Below, one piece after another: positions 45,664 through 54,148 of a DNA stretch of 64,000 nt. The notes beneath the pieces are model-generated. The model was not told where the DNA came from, ran no database searches, and saw nothing but the letters and a program-made list of their open reading frames with translations. Source of the stretch: Pseudomonas sp. BGI-2 (GTDB taxonomy: Bacteria > Pseudomonadota > Gammaproteobacteria > Pseudomonadales > Pseudomonadaceae); contig NZ_SISB01000010.1 in the NCBI RefSeq assembly GCF_004310295.1, forward strand, positions 1-64,000, read 5' to 3'. Each line of letters begins with the position of its first letter. Positions within the stretch are counted from its first letter, which is position 1. The translations under genes and the position numbers were made by a program.

Positions 45664-45790
45664 CCCATCGTCGGAACGCCGCCCGGAGCCGGCTCGCTCC
45701 CACAGGGGATCTCTGTAATACACAGATATTGTGTTCACTGACGATCTACTGTGGGAGCGAGCCGGCTCCGGTCGGCGTTCCGACGATGGG
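45664..45790. repeat. Long REP-type inverted repeat with CGTCGGAACGCCG arms
   Basis: CCCATCGTCGGAACGCCG (45664-45681) pairs with CGGCGTTCCGACGATGGG (45773-45790). Inside it AGCCGGCTCGCTCCCACAG (45687-45705) pairs with CTGTGGGAGCGAGCCGGCT (45749-45767). The two nested arms are offset by short unpaired bases. It is the longest palindromic unit here (about 127 bp), between the deaD terminator and the dioxygenase gene. Confidence 0.85.
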
Positions 45791-45808
45791 AGCGACTCGG
45801 TCTACCGG

Positions 45809-46576
45809 TCAGCCGAAACGGTAGATGTCCATCCCCAGCGCCCCCATGGTGAACCCTTGATGGGCAACGCTGAACTCACCCCCAGCCCCGCGAGCAAAGT
45901 ACAACGGCAGCAAATGCTCATCGCTGGGATGGTTGCGCACAGCGTTCGGCGCCTGCTGACGATAATCGTGCAGCGCGGCTTCATCGTTGGCCGCGAGTTT
46001 TTCAATCATCCAGTCGCGAAACGTCCTGGCCCACGGTTCAACGCTTTCCGGACCGGCGTGCCAGTCCAGTTCTCGCAGGTTGTGGGTGATGCTGCCAGAA
46101 CCGATCAACAACACGCTGTGTTCGCGCAGGCTGGCCAGAGCATGGCCGACCCGGGTTTGCAGGGCGGGGCCGCCACGGGTGGGCAGCGAGACTTGCACCA
46201 CCGGGATGTCGGCCTGCGGATACATCAATGACAATGGCACCCAGACCCCATGATCGAACGGCCGCTTGGCATCAATGCGCGAAGGCAGGCCATCGGCCTT
46301 CAACAACTCCACGACCTCTGCCGCCAGCAGTGGATCGCCCGGCGCCGGGTATTGCACCTCGAACAGGGCCTTGGGAAAGCCGCCGAAGTCATGCCAGGTT
46401 TCAGGCCGGGGATTGCCGCTGACCAGCAGCTCGTTACTTTCCCAGTGCGCAGACACAATCACAATGGCTTTCGGTTTCGGCAATTCTGCGGCCAGGCGAG
46501 CCAGGGCGGGTCCGCTGGCGCCCGGTTCCAGTGCCAACATGGGCGAACCGTGGGATATGTACAGGCTGGGGAACAT
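45809..46576 (-). CDS. DODA-type class III extradiol ring-cleavage dioxygenase
   Basis: The 255-residue protein is of the YgiD / 4,5-DOPA dioxygenase family. Metal-site histidines are seen in LYISHGSPMLAL, VIVSAHWESNE, FDHGVWVPLSLMYP and GSITHNLREL. It uses Fe or Zn and cleaves catechols in the family; the natural substrate is unknown. The start is at 46576. It is divergent from tpm (103 bp between starts), with an AT-rich gap. Confidence 0.92.
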   Translation of the reverse strand: MFPSLYISHGSPMLALEPGASGPALARLAAELPKPKAIVIVSAHWESNELLVSGNPRPETWHDFGGFPKALFEVQYPAPGDPLLAAEVVELLKADGLPSRIDAKRPFDHGVWVPLSLMYPQADIPVVQVSLPTRGGPALQTRVGHALASLREHSVLLIGSGSITHNLRELDWHAGPESVEPWARTFRDWMIEKLAANDEAALHDYRQQAPNAVRNHPSDEHLLPLYFARGAGGEFSVAHQGFTMGALGMDIYRFG

Positions 46577-46679
46577 GAATGAGCTCCTGAGGGGTAAGAT
46601 GGCAGCATCTTCAGTCAGATCATTGATCTAAATCTAATATAAGTTTTAGGGTCTTTTGATCGAATTTTCGGGATTAATT

Positions 46680-47336
46680 ATGCAGCCGGAGTTTTGGCAC
46701 AAGCGGTGGACGTCGAATCAGATCGGCTTTCACCTGCCGGAAGTGAATCCATATCTGCAACGGTACTGGCCGCAGCTGGGCCTGGAGGAGGGCGCGCGCG
46801 TACTGGTGCCGCTATGTGGGAAAAGCCTGGACCTGCTGTGGCTGGCGAAATGCGGTCATGAGGTATTGGGCGTCGAATTGTCGGAAAAGGCGGTGGAAGA
46901 CTTTTTCCACGAGCATCAATTTGACCCGGATGTCAGCGACCAGGGCCCTTTCACGGTCTACCGGGCGGGTTCGATTGAGGTCTGGTGTGGTGATTTCTTC
47001 GCGTTGACTGCCGGCGATGTCGCCGATTGCAGCGCGCTGTACGACCGCGCGGCGTTGATCGCCTTGCCGCCGACGATGCGTGAGCAATACGCTGAGCATC
47101 TGAAGCGGATTCTGCCGAAGGATTCGCTGGGGCTTTTGATTACCCTGGATTACGAGCAGGCGCAGAAGGACGGCCCGCCGTTTGCCGTGCTGGATGACGA
47201 AGTGCAACGGCTGTTCGGGGCGACCTGGGAACTGAAGGTTCTGGAAGACCAGGACGTGCTGGGCGATAGCTGGAAGTTTGTCGAGAGTGGTGTCACGCGG
47301 CTTGAAGAGCGGGTTTATCGGGTTTCCAGCCATTAA
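46680..47336 (+). CDS. tpm: Thiopurine S-methyltransferase
   Basis: Tpm is a SAM-dependent methyltransferase that in Pseudomonas also methylates selenium and tellurium compounds. The 218-residue protein has the N-terminal [20 protein letters not shown] motif of the family, SAM loop [31 protein letters not shown] and [14 protein letters not shown]. The start at 46680 ([10 protein letters not shown]) has only a weak GGGA site. The in-frame ATT at 46656 is not a likely start. Confidence 0.95.
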   Translation: MQPEFWHKRWTSNQIGFHLPEVNPYLQRYWPQLGLEEGARVLVPLCGKSLDLLWLAKCGHEVLGVELSEKAVEDFFHEHQFDPDVSDQGPFTVYRAGSIEVWCGDFFALTAGDVADCSALYDRAALIALPPTMREQYAEHLKRILPKDSLGLLITLDYEQAQKDGPPFAVLDDEVQRLFGATWELKVLEDQDVLGDSWKFVESGVTRLEERVYRVSSH

Positions 47337-47353
47337 GGTGTGTTGATTTTGCT

Positions 47354-47442
47354 GGCCCCATCGCGAGCAGGCTCGCTCCCACAGTATGCCCAGTCCATTC
47401 GGATCACTCGGTGACCTGTGGGAGCTTGCTCGCGATGAGGGC
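47354..47442. repeat. REP-like inverted repeat after tpm
   Basis: GGCCCCATCGCGAGCAGGCT and CTCGCTCCCACAG (47354-47384) pair with CTGTGGGAGCTTGCTCGCGA and TGAGGGCC (47416-47442), with mismatches. It is a more diverged copy of the GTGGGAGC family. It lies in the convergent gap with htpX. Confidence 0.75.
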
Positions 47443-47470
47443 CGAAAGAACACCGCATCAATCAGGCCAC

Positions 47471-47506
47471 AAAAAAAGGCCCGCATTCACTGCGGGCCTT
47501 TTCTTT
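47471..47506 (-). terminator. Intrinsic terminator of htpX
   Basis: On the minus strand, AAAAGGCCCGCA/TGCGGGCCTTTTTTT with loop GTGAA, about 15 bp after the htpX stop. Confidence 0.9.
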
Positions 47507-47520
47507 TAGTGCGGAACCTC

Positions 47521-48408
47521 TCAGCCCCGACGACGCAATGCGTCAATACGCTCTTCCAGTGGCGGGTGGCTCATGAACATGCGAGCGAACCCTTGTTTGA
47601 TGCCACCGTTGATGCCAAAGGCATTCAGCGTATCCGGCATGTGCACCGGCAGGCCCTGTTCGGCACGAAGGCGTTGCAAGGCGCCAATCATTGCACTGGT
47701 ACCTGCCAGGCGTGCACCGGCTTCGTCTGCGCGGAACTCACGTTTGCGCGAGAACCACATGACGATGGAGCTGGCCAGGATACCCAGGACCAGTTCAGCG
47801 AAGATGGTCGCCACGTAGTAGGCGATGCCCTGGCCTTCTTCGTTCTTGAAGATCACCTTGTCGACAAAGTTGCCGATGATCCGCGCGAAGAACATCACGA
47901 AGGTGTTCACCACGCCTTGGATCAATGCCAGGGTGACCATGTCGCCATTGGCCACGTGGCCGATTTCGTGGGCAAGAACGGCTTTCACTTCATCCGGCGA
48001 GAAACGCTCGAGCAAGCCCTGGCTGACCGCGACCAGTGCGTCGTTCTTGTTCCAGCCCGTGGCGAACGCGTTGGCCTCGTAGGCGGGGAAAATCCCGACT
48101 TCGGGCATCTTGATCCCGGCTTCGCGGGACAGTTGCTCAACGGTTTGCAGCAGCCACTGCTCGTGACGTGTGCGCGGCTGGCTGATGATTTGGGTGCTGG
48201 TGCTCATCTTCGCCATCCACTTGGAGATGAACAGCGAGAACAGCGAACCGGCGAAACCAAAGACCGCACAGAAAATCAGCAGCTGATTGAGGTTGAGATC
48301 AACCCCGTTGGCCGCCATGAACCCGTTGAAGCCGAAAAGGCTCAGGGTGATGCTGGCAATCAGCACGACCGCCAGGTTAGTGGCCAAAAACAGCAGGATG
48401 CGCATCAT
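47521..48408 (-). CDS. htpX: Protease HtpX
   Basis: HtpX is an inner-membrane zinc metalloprotease for membrane-protein quality control, co-operating with FtsH. The 295-residue protein has two N-terminal helices (about 4-55), zinc motif HEIGH in [13 protein letters not shown], and two further helices (about 155-210) followed by the Glu ligand segment [17 protein letters not shown]. It matches the family length (about 293). The upstream region contains a sigma-32-like promoter, consistent with heat-shock control. Confidence 0.96.
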   Translation of the reverse strand: MMRILLFLATNLAVVLIASITLSLFGFNGFMAANGVDLNLNQLLIFCAVFGFAGSLFSLFISKWMAKMSTSTQIISQPRTRHEQWLLQTVEQLSREAGIKMPEVGIFPAYEANAFATGWNKNDALVAVSQGLLERFSPDEVKAVLAHEIGHVANGDMVTLALIQGVVNTFVMFFARIIGNFVDKVIFKNEEGQGIAYYVATIFAELVLGILASSIVMWFSRKREFRADEAGARLAGTSAMIGALQRLRAEQGLPVHMPDTLNAFGINGGIKQGFARMFMSHPPLEERIDALRRRG

Positions 48409-48450
48409 GGTTGTACAAATCTCCTCATGCTAAAGATGTAGCGTACTGCG

Positions 48451-48483
48451 GGGTATATAAGGTGCTGCACCGGGCTATTCAAC
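48451..48483 (-). promoter_or_regulatory. Sigma-32-like promoter of htpX
   Basis: On the minus strand, GTTGAAT (-35, 48483-48477) is followed 14 bp later by CCTTATATACCC (-10, 48462-48451), close to CTTGAA-n13-15-CCCCATNT. It lies 43 bp upstream of the htpX ATG. Confidence 0.55.
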
Positions 48484-48682
48484 CGAGTGACTATTTCAAA
48501 CTGTGTCCTACGGCAACAGTCTAGCTGCTTGAAGGGCATTTCCGACGGGGATGCCGGAAGCGTTTGACAGTCAATTCGCGTCGCAGGCCCCGTGGTTGTT
48601 AGGCGCGGCCACGAAGTAGGGCATCAATCAGCGATAGGCGCAGTGATGTCTGGCGGGGCGCAAAGATATGTTGCTGAATTAA

Positions 48683-48716
48683 TCACCGTGCGACAAATGC
48701 ACGCGTCGCACGGTGA
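48683..48716 (-). terminator. Inverted repeat ending the alaA transcript
   Basis: TCACCGTGCGAC (48683-48694) and GTCGCACGGTGA (48705-48716) form a perfect 12-bp stem with a 10-base loop, 8 bp after the alaA stop. On the minus strand it is followed by TTAATTC, a poor U-tract. It is thus a likely stabilising or weak terminator hairpin. The rest of the 48409-48723 gap holds the htpX promoter and no gene. Confidence 0.6.
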
Positions 48717-48723
48717 AGTTCAG

Positions 48724-49935
48724 TTACTGGCGGTAGGATTTGAGGAAGTTGCCGATCCGGCCGATGGCCATGTCCAGGTCATCCACCCGTGGCAATGTCA
48801 CGACGCGGAAGTGATCCGGCCAAGGCCAGTTGAAGGCCGTGCCTTGTACCACCAGCAGCTTCTCGGAGAGCAGCAGGTCGAGCACGAACTTCTCGTCGTT
48901 GTGGATCGGGCAGACTTTCGGGTCGATCCGCGGGAACGCATACAGCGCGCCCATCGGCTTGACGCAGCTCACGCCCGGAATATCGTTGAGCAATTCCCAA
49001 GTGCGATTGCGCTGTTCGAGCAAGCGACCTTGCGGCAACACCAGGTCATTGATGCTTTGATAACCGCCGAGTGCGGTCTGGATCGCGTGTTGGCTCGGAA
49101 CGTTGGCACACAGGCGCATGTTGGCCAGCATGTCGATGCCTTCAATATAGCTCTGGGCGTGGTGTTTCGGGCCGGAAATGGCGATCCAGCCGGAACGGAA
49201 ACCGGCAACGCGATAGGACTTGGACAAACCGTTGAAGGTCAGGCACAGCAGGTCCGGCGCCAGGGACGCGGTGCAGATGTGCACCGCGTCGTCGTACAGG
49301 ATCTTGTCGTAGATCTCGTCGGAGAACACCACCAGATTGTGCTGGCGAGCCAGTTCCAGCATGCCCAGCAGCACCTCTTTCGAGTACACCGCGCCGGTCG
49401 GGTTGTTCGGGTTGATGATCACCAGGGCCTTGGTGTTCGGGGTGATCTTGGCCTTGATGTCGGCCAGATCCGGCCACCAGTTGGCCTGCTCGTCGCACAG
49501 GTAATGCACCGGGTTGCCGCCGGACAGGCTCACGGCAGCGGTCCACAGCGGATAGTCAGGGGCTGGCACCAGCACTTCGTCACCATTGTTCAGCAATGCC
49601 TGCATCGACATCACGATCAGCTCGGAAACGCCGTTGCCCAGGTAGATGTCTTCAATACCGACGCCTTCCACCTGCTTTTGCTGGTAGTACTGCATGACGG
49701 CCTTGCGCGCACTGAACAGGCCTTTGGAGTCGCTATAGCCCTGAGCGGTCGGCAGGTTGCGGATCACATCCTGAAGGATTTCGTCCGGTGCTTCGAAACC
49801 AAAAGGCGCCGGGTTGCCGATGTTCAGCTTGAGGATGCGATGACCTTCCTCTTCCAGGCGCTTGGCGTGCTTGAGCACTGGGCCGCGAATGTCGTAGCAG
49901 ACGTTGGCGAGCTTGTTCGATTTGCTGACCTGCAT
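48724..49935 (-). CDS. alaA: Alanine/pyruvate aminotransferase (AlaA-type)
   Basis: This is a PLP-dependent class I/II aminotransferase; the AlaA branch makes alanine from pyruvate and glutamate. The 403-residue protein has LKLNIGNPAPFGFEAPDEIL, NGVSELIVMSMQALLN, INPNNPTGAVYSKE, VVFSDEIYDKILYD and the Schiff-base Lys in FNGLSKSYRVAGFRSGW. The start at 49935 (MQVSKSNKLANVCYDIRGPV) matches AlaA of E. coli and P. aeruginosa, and upstream in-frame residues look non-coding. It is divergent from msrB. Confidence 0.93.
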   Translation of the reverse strand: MQVSKSNKLANVCYDIRGPVLKHAKRLEEEGHRILKLNIGNPAPFGFEAPDEILQDVIRNLPTAQGYSDSKGLFSARKAVMQYYQQKQVEGVGIEDIYLGNGVSELIVMSMQALLNNGDEVLVPAPDYPLWTAAVSLSGGNPVHYLCDEQANWWPDLADIKAKITPNTKALVIINPNNPTGAVYSKEVLLGMLELARQHNLVVFSDEIYDKILYDDAVHICTASLAPDLLCLTFNGLSKSYRVAGFRSGWIAISGPKHHAQSYIEGIDMLANMRLCANVPSQHAIQTALGGYQSINDLVLPQGRLLEQRNRTWELLNDIPGVSCVKPMGALYAFPRIDPKVCPIHNDEKFVLDLLLSEKLLVVQGTAFNWPWPDHFRVVTLPRVDDLDMAIGRIGNFLKSYRQ

Positions 49936-50106
49936 GGCGATGTGTTCCCGAAAATGAACGATCCAGGCGGCGTATGAACTACCGTACTGGGAATCCTGCG
50001 TATTCACACAGGCCTGACGCCTTGAGAGGCAGCACCCATAAATCCGTTTGAATGCGCGTGGTCTGGCTGCCAGACTGGCGTTTGACGAGGCGCAATCATA
50101 CGTGCC

Positions 50107-50142
50107 GCCCGATCCGTGGAAAAGGTACAGATCGGGCTTTTT
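50107..50142 (+). terminator. Terminator-like hairpin just upstream of msrB
   Basis: GCCCGATC (50107-50114) and GATCGGGC (50130-50137) make an 8-bp perfect stem with a 15-base loop, followed by TTTTT (50138-50142). It points in the msrB direction and ends 20 bases before the msrB ATG, with no upstream plus-strand gene to terminate. A transcription attenuator is one reading. A promoter start downstream of the hairpin would make it irrelevant. Confidence 0.5.
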
Positions 50143-50161
50143 CAGCTGCTGAGGTGTGACG

Positions 50162-50557
50162 ATGGAAAAGTTGGAAAAAACCCTGGAAGAATGGAAGGCG
50201 ATGCTCGATCCAGAGCAGTACAACGTTTGCCGTCTCAAGGGCACCGAACGGCCGTTCTCCGGCAAATACAACGACACCAAGACTGACGGCGTTTACCACT
50301 GCATCTGCTGCAGCGAGCCGCTGTTCGACTCCAAGACCAAGTTCGACTCTGGCTGCGGCTGGCCGAGCTTCTACGCGCCGATTGGCGACAGTGCGATGGT
50401 CGAGATCCGTGACGTCAGCCATGGCATGATCCGCACCGAAGTGGTCTGCGCCAAGTGCGAGGCGCATCTCGGTCACGTGTTCCCGGATGGCCCGCCGCCG
50501 ACCGGTCTGCGCTATTGCATCAACTCGGTGTGCCTGGACCTGGTGCCACGCGCCTGA
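50162..50557 (+). CDS. msrB: Peptide-methionine (R)-S-oxide reductase MsrB
   Basis: MsrB reduces the R form of methionine sulfoxide in proteins. The 131-residue single-domain enzyme has two zinc CxxC pairs ([11 protein letters not shown] and [12 protein letters not shown]), substrate-pocket segments [11 protein letters not shown] and the catalytic Cys in [13 protein letters not shown]. The ATG at 50162 follows GAGGTGTGACG. It precedes gpx and the OspR-like gene, with a REP between msrB and gpx, so they may be separately transcribed. Confidence 0.97.
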   Translation: MEKLEKTLEEWKAMLDPEQYNVCRLKGTERPFSGKYNDTKTDGVYHCICCSEPLFDSKTKFDSGCGWPSFYAPIGDSAMVEIRDVSHGMIRTEVVCAKCEAHLGHVFPDGPPPTGLRYCINSVCLDLVPRA

Positions 50558-50564
50558 CGCGAGC

Positions 50565-50646
50565 CCTGTAGGAGCGAAGGCGTCGGGTCAGTCAACAGGA
50601 GTGTTGAATGTTAAGACGCCTTCGCGAGCAAGCTTCGCTCCTACAG
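50565..50646. repeat. REP inverted repeat between msrB and gpx
   Basis: CTGTAGGAGCGAAG (50566-50579) pairs with CTTCGCTCCTACAG (50633-50646). The inner part (GCGTC/GACGC) pairs less well, so it is a diverged copy. Confidence 0.78.
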
Positions 50647-50731
50647 ATGTTCAGCGTTTAATAATTTAAATTGCACACAATTCAATTGCTCGCTATGTTT
50701 GGTGCTTGTTCCTATATATCGAGCCCAAGCC

Positions 50732-51217
50732 ATGAGCGACAACCTGCTGACCATCCCGGTGACCACCATCAAAGGTGAACAAAAGACTCTCGCCGATTTC
50801 GCCGGTAAAGCCGTGCTGGTGGTCAACACCGCCAGCAAATGCGGTTTCACCCCGCAGTACAAAGGCCTCGAAGCGTTGTGGCAGACCTACAAGGATCAAG
50901 GCCTGGTGGTGCTAGGCTTTCCCTGCAATCAGTTCGGCAAGCAGGAGCCGGGTAACGAAGGGGCGATTTCCGAGTTCTGCGAGTTGAACTTCGGTGTCAG
51001 CTTCCCGCTGTTCAAGAAGATTGATGTCAACGGTGCCGGCGCGCATCCGCTGTTCGTGCAGTTGAAAAAACGTGCACCGGGCGTGCTGGGTTCCCAAGGC
51101 ATCAAATGGAACTTCACCAAGTTCCTGATCGGCAAGGACGGCCAGTTGGTCAAGCGTTTCGCTCCGGCGACCAAGCCGCAGGACCTGAGCCGCGAGATCG
51201 AAGCCCTGCTCAAATGA
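50732..51217 (+). CDS. Glutathione peroxidase (thioredoxin-dependent type)
   Basis: The 161-residue Cys-type Gpx reduces organic peroxides. Catalytic motifs are NTASKCGFTPQY with peroxidatic Cys, FPCNQFGKQEPG (Gln and resolving Cys) and KWNFTKFLIG (Trp and Asn). Length and the second Cys suggest thioredoxin rather than glutathione as donor. The start at 50732 (MSDNLLTIPV) has a weak site. Its stop overlaps the ATG of the OspR-like gene as ATGA. Confidence 0.94.
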   Translation: MSDNLLTIPVTTIKGEQKTLADFAGKAVLVVNTASKCGFTPQYKGLEALWQTYKDQGLVVLGFPCNQFGKQEPGNEGAISEFCELNFGVSFPLFKKIDVNGAGAHPLFVQLKKRAPGVLGSQGIKWNFTKFLIGKDGQLVKRFAPATKPQDLSREIEALLK

Positions 51218-51675
51218 ACACCTTGTCAGTCGATTCCCTGAAGCTCGACAGCCAGCTGTGCTTTAAGCTGTACGCCGCTTCTCGGGCGGTGATCCGCGCC
51301 TACAAGCCGATGCTGGATCAACTTGGCCTGACCTATCCGCAATACCTGGCGATGCTGGTGTTGTGGGAATGGCAGGAGGCGGCGCCGGAACAGCCGACGG
51401 TCAAGGCACTGGGTGAACGCCTGGCGCTGGATTCCGGCACCCTGACGCCGTTGCTCAAGCGTCTTGAGCAGTTGCAACTGGTGCAGCGCCAGCGATCGGC
51501 GCGCGACGAGCGAGAAGTGCACCTGAGTCTTTCGCCCACCGGCAAGGTTTTGCGTGATCAGGTCGGGCCGCTCAAGGCCCGGTTGTTGTGCGACAGCGGC
51601 GTCGATCTGGATCGCCTGAATGATCTGCGCGACGGTCTGGATCACCTGTTGGGGCAAATCAAAGCGCTGTCGTAG
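51214..51675 (+). CDS. ospR: MarR-family peroxide-sensing regulator (OspR/OhrR-like)
   Basis: The 153-residue winged-helix repressor is a paralogue of the OhrR at 35423. It has reactive Cys16 in LDSQLCFKLYAASR and Cys126 in KARLLCDSGVD, the same two-Cys pattern. The N-terminal helix LGLTYPQYLAMLVLWEWQ is nearly identical in both. The start overlaps the gpx stop, so it is in one operon with its probable target; the order gpx-ospR-sagS matches my memory of P. aeruginosa PA2826-PA2824. It probably represses gpx until oxidised. It overlaps the sagS-like 3' end by 17 bp. Confidence 0.85.
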   Translation: MNTLSVDSLKLDSQLCFKLYAASRAVIRAYKPMLDQLGLTYPQYLAMLVLWEWQEAAPEQPTVKALGERLALDSGTLTPLLKRLEQLQLVQRQRSARDEREVHLSLSPTGKVLRDQVGPLKARLLCDSGVDLDRLNDLRDGLDHLLGQIKALS

Positions 51676-54022
51676 TCGGTATCCACAGGTCGAGCAAGGC
51701 GGCCAGTTCTTCACGACGAAAGGGCTTGGCCAGGTAGTCGCTCATGCCCGCCACACGGCAGCGTTCGCGTTCCTCGGACATGGCGTTGGCGGTCAAGGCA
51801 ACGATGGGCAATTGGGGCCAACGCCCGCTGCGGCGGATTTGCCGACTGGCTTCATAGCCATCCATCACCGGCATATTGCAATCCATCAGCACCAGATCGA
51901 ATTCGCTGTGCTCGAGCTGATCCAGGGCTTCGGCACCGTGAGCGGCGACGATCACCTCGCAACCGAGTTTACCGAGCATGCCCTTGGCCACCAACTGATT
52001 GACCGGGTTGTCCTCGACCAGCAGGACGCGTCCGCGCCGTTGGGGGGTAAGGGCTTCGACCCGGGCACCGTTGATCAAGTTGCTTTCTGGTTGCAGCACC
52101 CGACGCAATGTCTGGTAAAGCGCATTGCGCGCCAGAGGTCGTGCCTGTTGTTGCAGGGGCGCCAGAGCACTCGCTTCTGCGCTGGGCATGAAGCTGCCGT
52201 AGGCGGTCACCAGCAGAATAGGGGCGTCGAGGGTCGGGCGCAGGCCAAACAGGCATTCGGGACAGTCAGTGATCAGCACATCCGGGTCGAGGCCGATAAA
52301 CGAGTCATCGATGGAGCGTTGTTGGTAGTCCAGGCCCCAGCCGGGCAACAGGTTTTTCAATAGCTCCGCCAAGCCACTGTTCGCCGCAGTGATCGCGATA
52401 ACCTTGCCCGGTAAAGGCTGCGGGGGCATGGCCCGGGTGTGGGAGGGTAACGGCAGGTCGGCGCAGAACTGGCTGCCGAAACCTGCTTCCGAGCTGATGG
52501 TCAGGCGCCCCTGCATGGCTTCGCAGAGGTTATAGGTCAGCGCCAGACCCAACCCGGTGCCGCCAAATTGTCGGGTAATGCCGGCACCGGCCTGTGTGAA
52601 GGGCTGGAAGATTTTGACCTGAGCATCCTGGGCAATCCCGATACCGGTGTCGCAGACTTCGATTCTGACGCCATCTTCAAACGTTGAAAGACGCACGTCG
52701 ACCCGACCGAAACGGGTGAACTTGAGGGCGTTGGACAACAGGTTGCTGACGATCTGCCGGACGCGGGTCGGGTCCCCCAGCACCAGCGCAGGAAAGTGCG
52801 GATCGATCAGGCAAGTCAACTCGACGCTGGGAGCGGCGTTCTGCGACAGCAGGTTGGCGGTGTCCTCGATCAGCGACCCAAGGTCGAACGGAATGTGTTC
52901 GAGTTCAAGCTGGCCGGCATCGAATTTCGACAGGTCGAGAATATCGTTGAGCAGCTCCACCAGCACTTTGCCCGAGTCGTGGGCGATAGACAGCTGTTGC
53001 TGTTGTTCGGCATTGAGCGGGCCGTCCAGCGAGAGCGCGATCATGCCCAGCAGGCCGTTGAGCGGCGTGCGGATTTCATGGCTCATATTGGCCAGGAACA
53101 CCGAGCGTGCTTCGGCCATATCGAGGGCGGTGCTGCGCGCGACTTCCAGTTCCTGGTTGGATTGGCTGAGTCGGGCGTTGATCGCCTTGAGCTCCGCGGT
53201 GCGCGCCGAGACGATATTTTCCAGTTGCCCGAGGTAGTCGGTCAGGCGGTTTTCGGCGTTGCGTCGCTGCTGGATTTCGGTGGCGATGTTCTCGAATTGC
53301 TGGTTGGCAACTTTGACCAGTACACCGATTTCATCGTTTTTATGCCCGTTCGGGTATTCCAGCCAGGTCGGTTCCGCGCTGCGCGGATCGCGTCCGCTGA
53401 GTTCGCGGATAACCCGTACCAGCGGTTTCGTCAGCATCACGTAGAAAAGCGCCAACAGGATGCCGGTCAGGAGCAGGCTGCGAGCGAAGCCGTTGAGCAG
53501 CGTCACCTCGGCCCGGCGCAGGAAGCGGCTGCCGTAGGCGTAGGTATCGACCTCCAGTCGCAAGGTCCCGAGGGATTCGTCCGGCAAGTGGTCGAGGTAG
53601 AGGCGGTCTTCAAACTGGCGGTTTGCGCCGAACAGGAAGTCGCTGATCATCCGGTAATTGTTTTGCTGGGTCGGACGTTTGACGCTGGCCAGAACGGTAC
53701 CGTTGTTGTCAGTCAGTTGCCCGCCGACGATCGCCGGTGAGCGCAACAGGCCCATCGTCAGTTCCTGAGCGAGTTCGGCGTCGATGTTGTAGGCGATGCG
53801 GGATGCAGGGTTATGGCTGATTTCCAGCAAAGACAGTATTTCGCGGTTGATGGAGGCATCTTCGCTGGCATAATCGATGCCGATTTGCAGCAGACTGAGC
53901 AGCGTGCCCAGAATAAAACCGACCAGCACAGTCAACCTGGCTTGCTTGTATGACAGCCGGTGGGTGAATTTGATATCCATGGGGTGTTGAACCACTTCCG
54001 TTTCCCTTCGCTGCTCAAGCAT
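51659..54022 (-). CDS. sagS: Hybrid sensor histidine kinase, SagS-like
   Basis: The 787-residue inner-membrane hybrid kinase has helix 1 (about 28-50), a periplasmic domain of about 125 residues, helix 2 (about 178-198) and a HAMP-like linker. A coiled coil leads to HisKA with His315 in ANMSHEIRTPLNGLLGM, an ATPase domain with DTGIGI and GGTGLGLALT, a degenerate receiver-like segment (about 545-660) and a true receiver with Asp714 in LVLMDCNMPVMDG. There is no HPT domain, so it needs an external one. Size, layout and position next to ospR fit P. aeruginosa SagS, which signals via HptB in the motile/sessile switch. An alternative start is at 53980 (MDIKFTHRLS). Confidence 0.83.
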   Translation of the reverse strand: MLEQRRETEVVQHPMDIKFTHRLSYKQARLTVLVGFILGTLLSLLQIGIDYASEDASINREILSLLEISHNPASRIAYNIDAELAQELTMGLLRSPAIVGGQLTDNNGTVLASVKRPTQQNNYRMISDFLFGANRQFEDRLYLDHLPDESLGTLRLEVDTYAYGSRFLRRAEVTLLNGFARSLLLTGILLALFYVMLTKPLVRVIRELSGRDPRSAEPTWLEYPNGHKNDEIGVLVKVANQQFENIATEIQQRRNAENRLTDYLGQLENIVSARTAELKAINARLSQSNQELEVARSTALDMAEARSVFLANMSHEIRTPLNGLLGMIALSLDGPLNAEQQQQLSIAHDSGKVLVELLNDILDLSKFDAGQLELEHIPFDLGSLIEDTANLLSQNAAPSVELTCLIDPHFPALVLGDPTRVRQIVSNLLSNALKFTRFGRVDVRLSTFEDGVRIEVCDTGIGIAQDAQVKIFQPFTQAGAGITRQFGGTGLGLALTYNLCEAMQGRLTISSEAGFGSQFCADLPLPSHTRAMPPQPLPGKVIAITAANSGLAELLKNLLPGWGLDYQQRSIDDSFIGLDPDVLITDCPECLFGLRPTLDAPILLVTAYGSFMPSAEASALAPLQQQARPLARNALYQTLRRVLQPESNLINGARVEALTPQRRGRVLLVEDNPVNQLVAKGMLGKLGCEVIVAAHGAEALDQLEHSEFDLVLMDCNMPVMDGYEASRQIRRSGRWPQLPIVALTANAMSEERERCRVAGMSDYLAKPFRREELAALLDLWIPTTTAL

Positions 54023-54148
54023 AGTCGATCATGCATGGATACCGATGTTCTCGCGAGCCCTTGTGCAACAAGGGATGAACCGGATACCGAACGCTGTGTT
54101 TCGTCGCTGTAATGCCATCATCACTGTGAACGTGCCCGAGGAGAAGAC

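Noticed and set aside
43832-45703. 623-codon open frame antisense to the deaD-like gene
   Set aside because: It covers a textbook DEAD-box gene; its Thr/Gln-rich text mirrors codon bias on the other strand.
48592-49977. 461-codon open frame antisense to alaA
   Set aside because: Shadow of alaA; Gln/Val/His-rich without motifs and runs through the alaA terminator hairpin.
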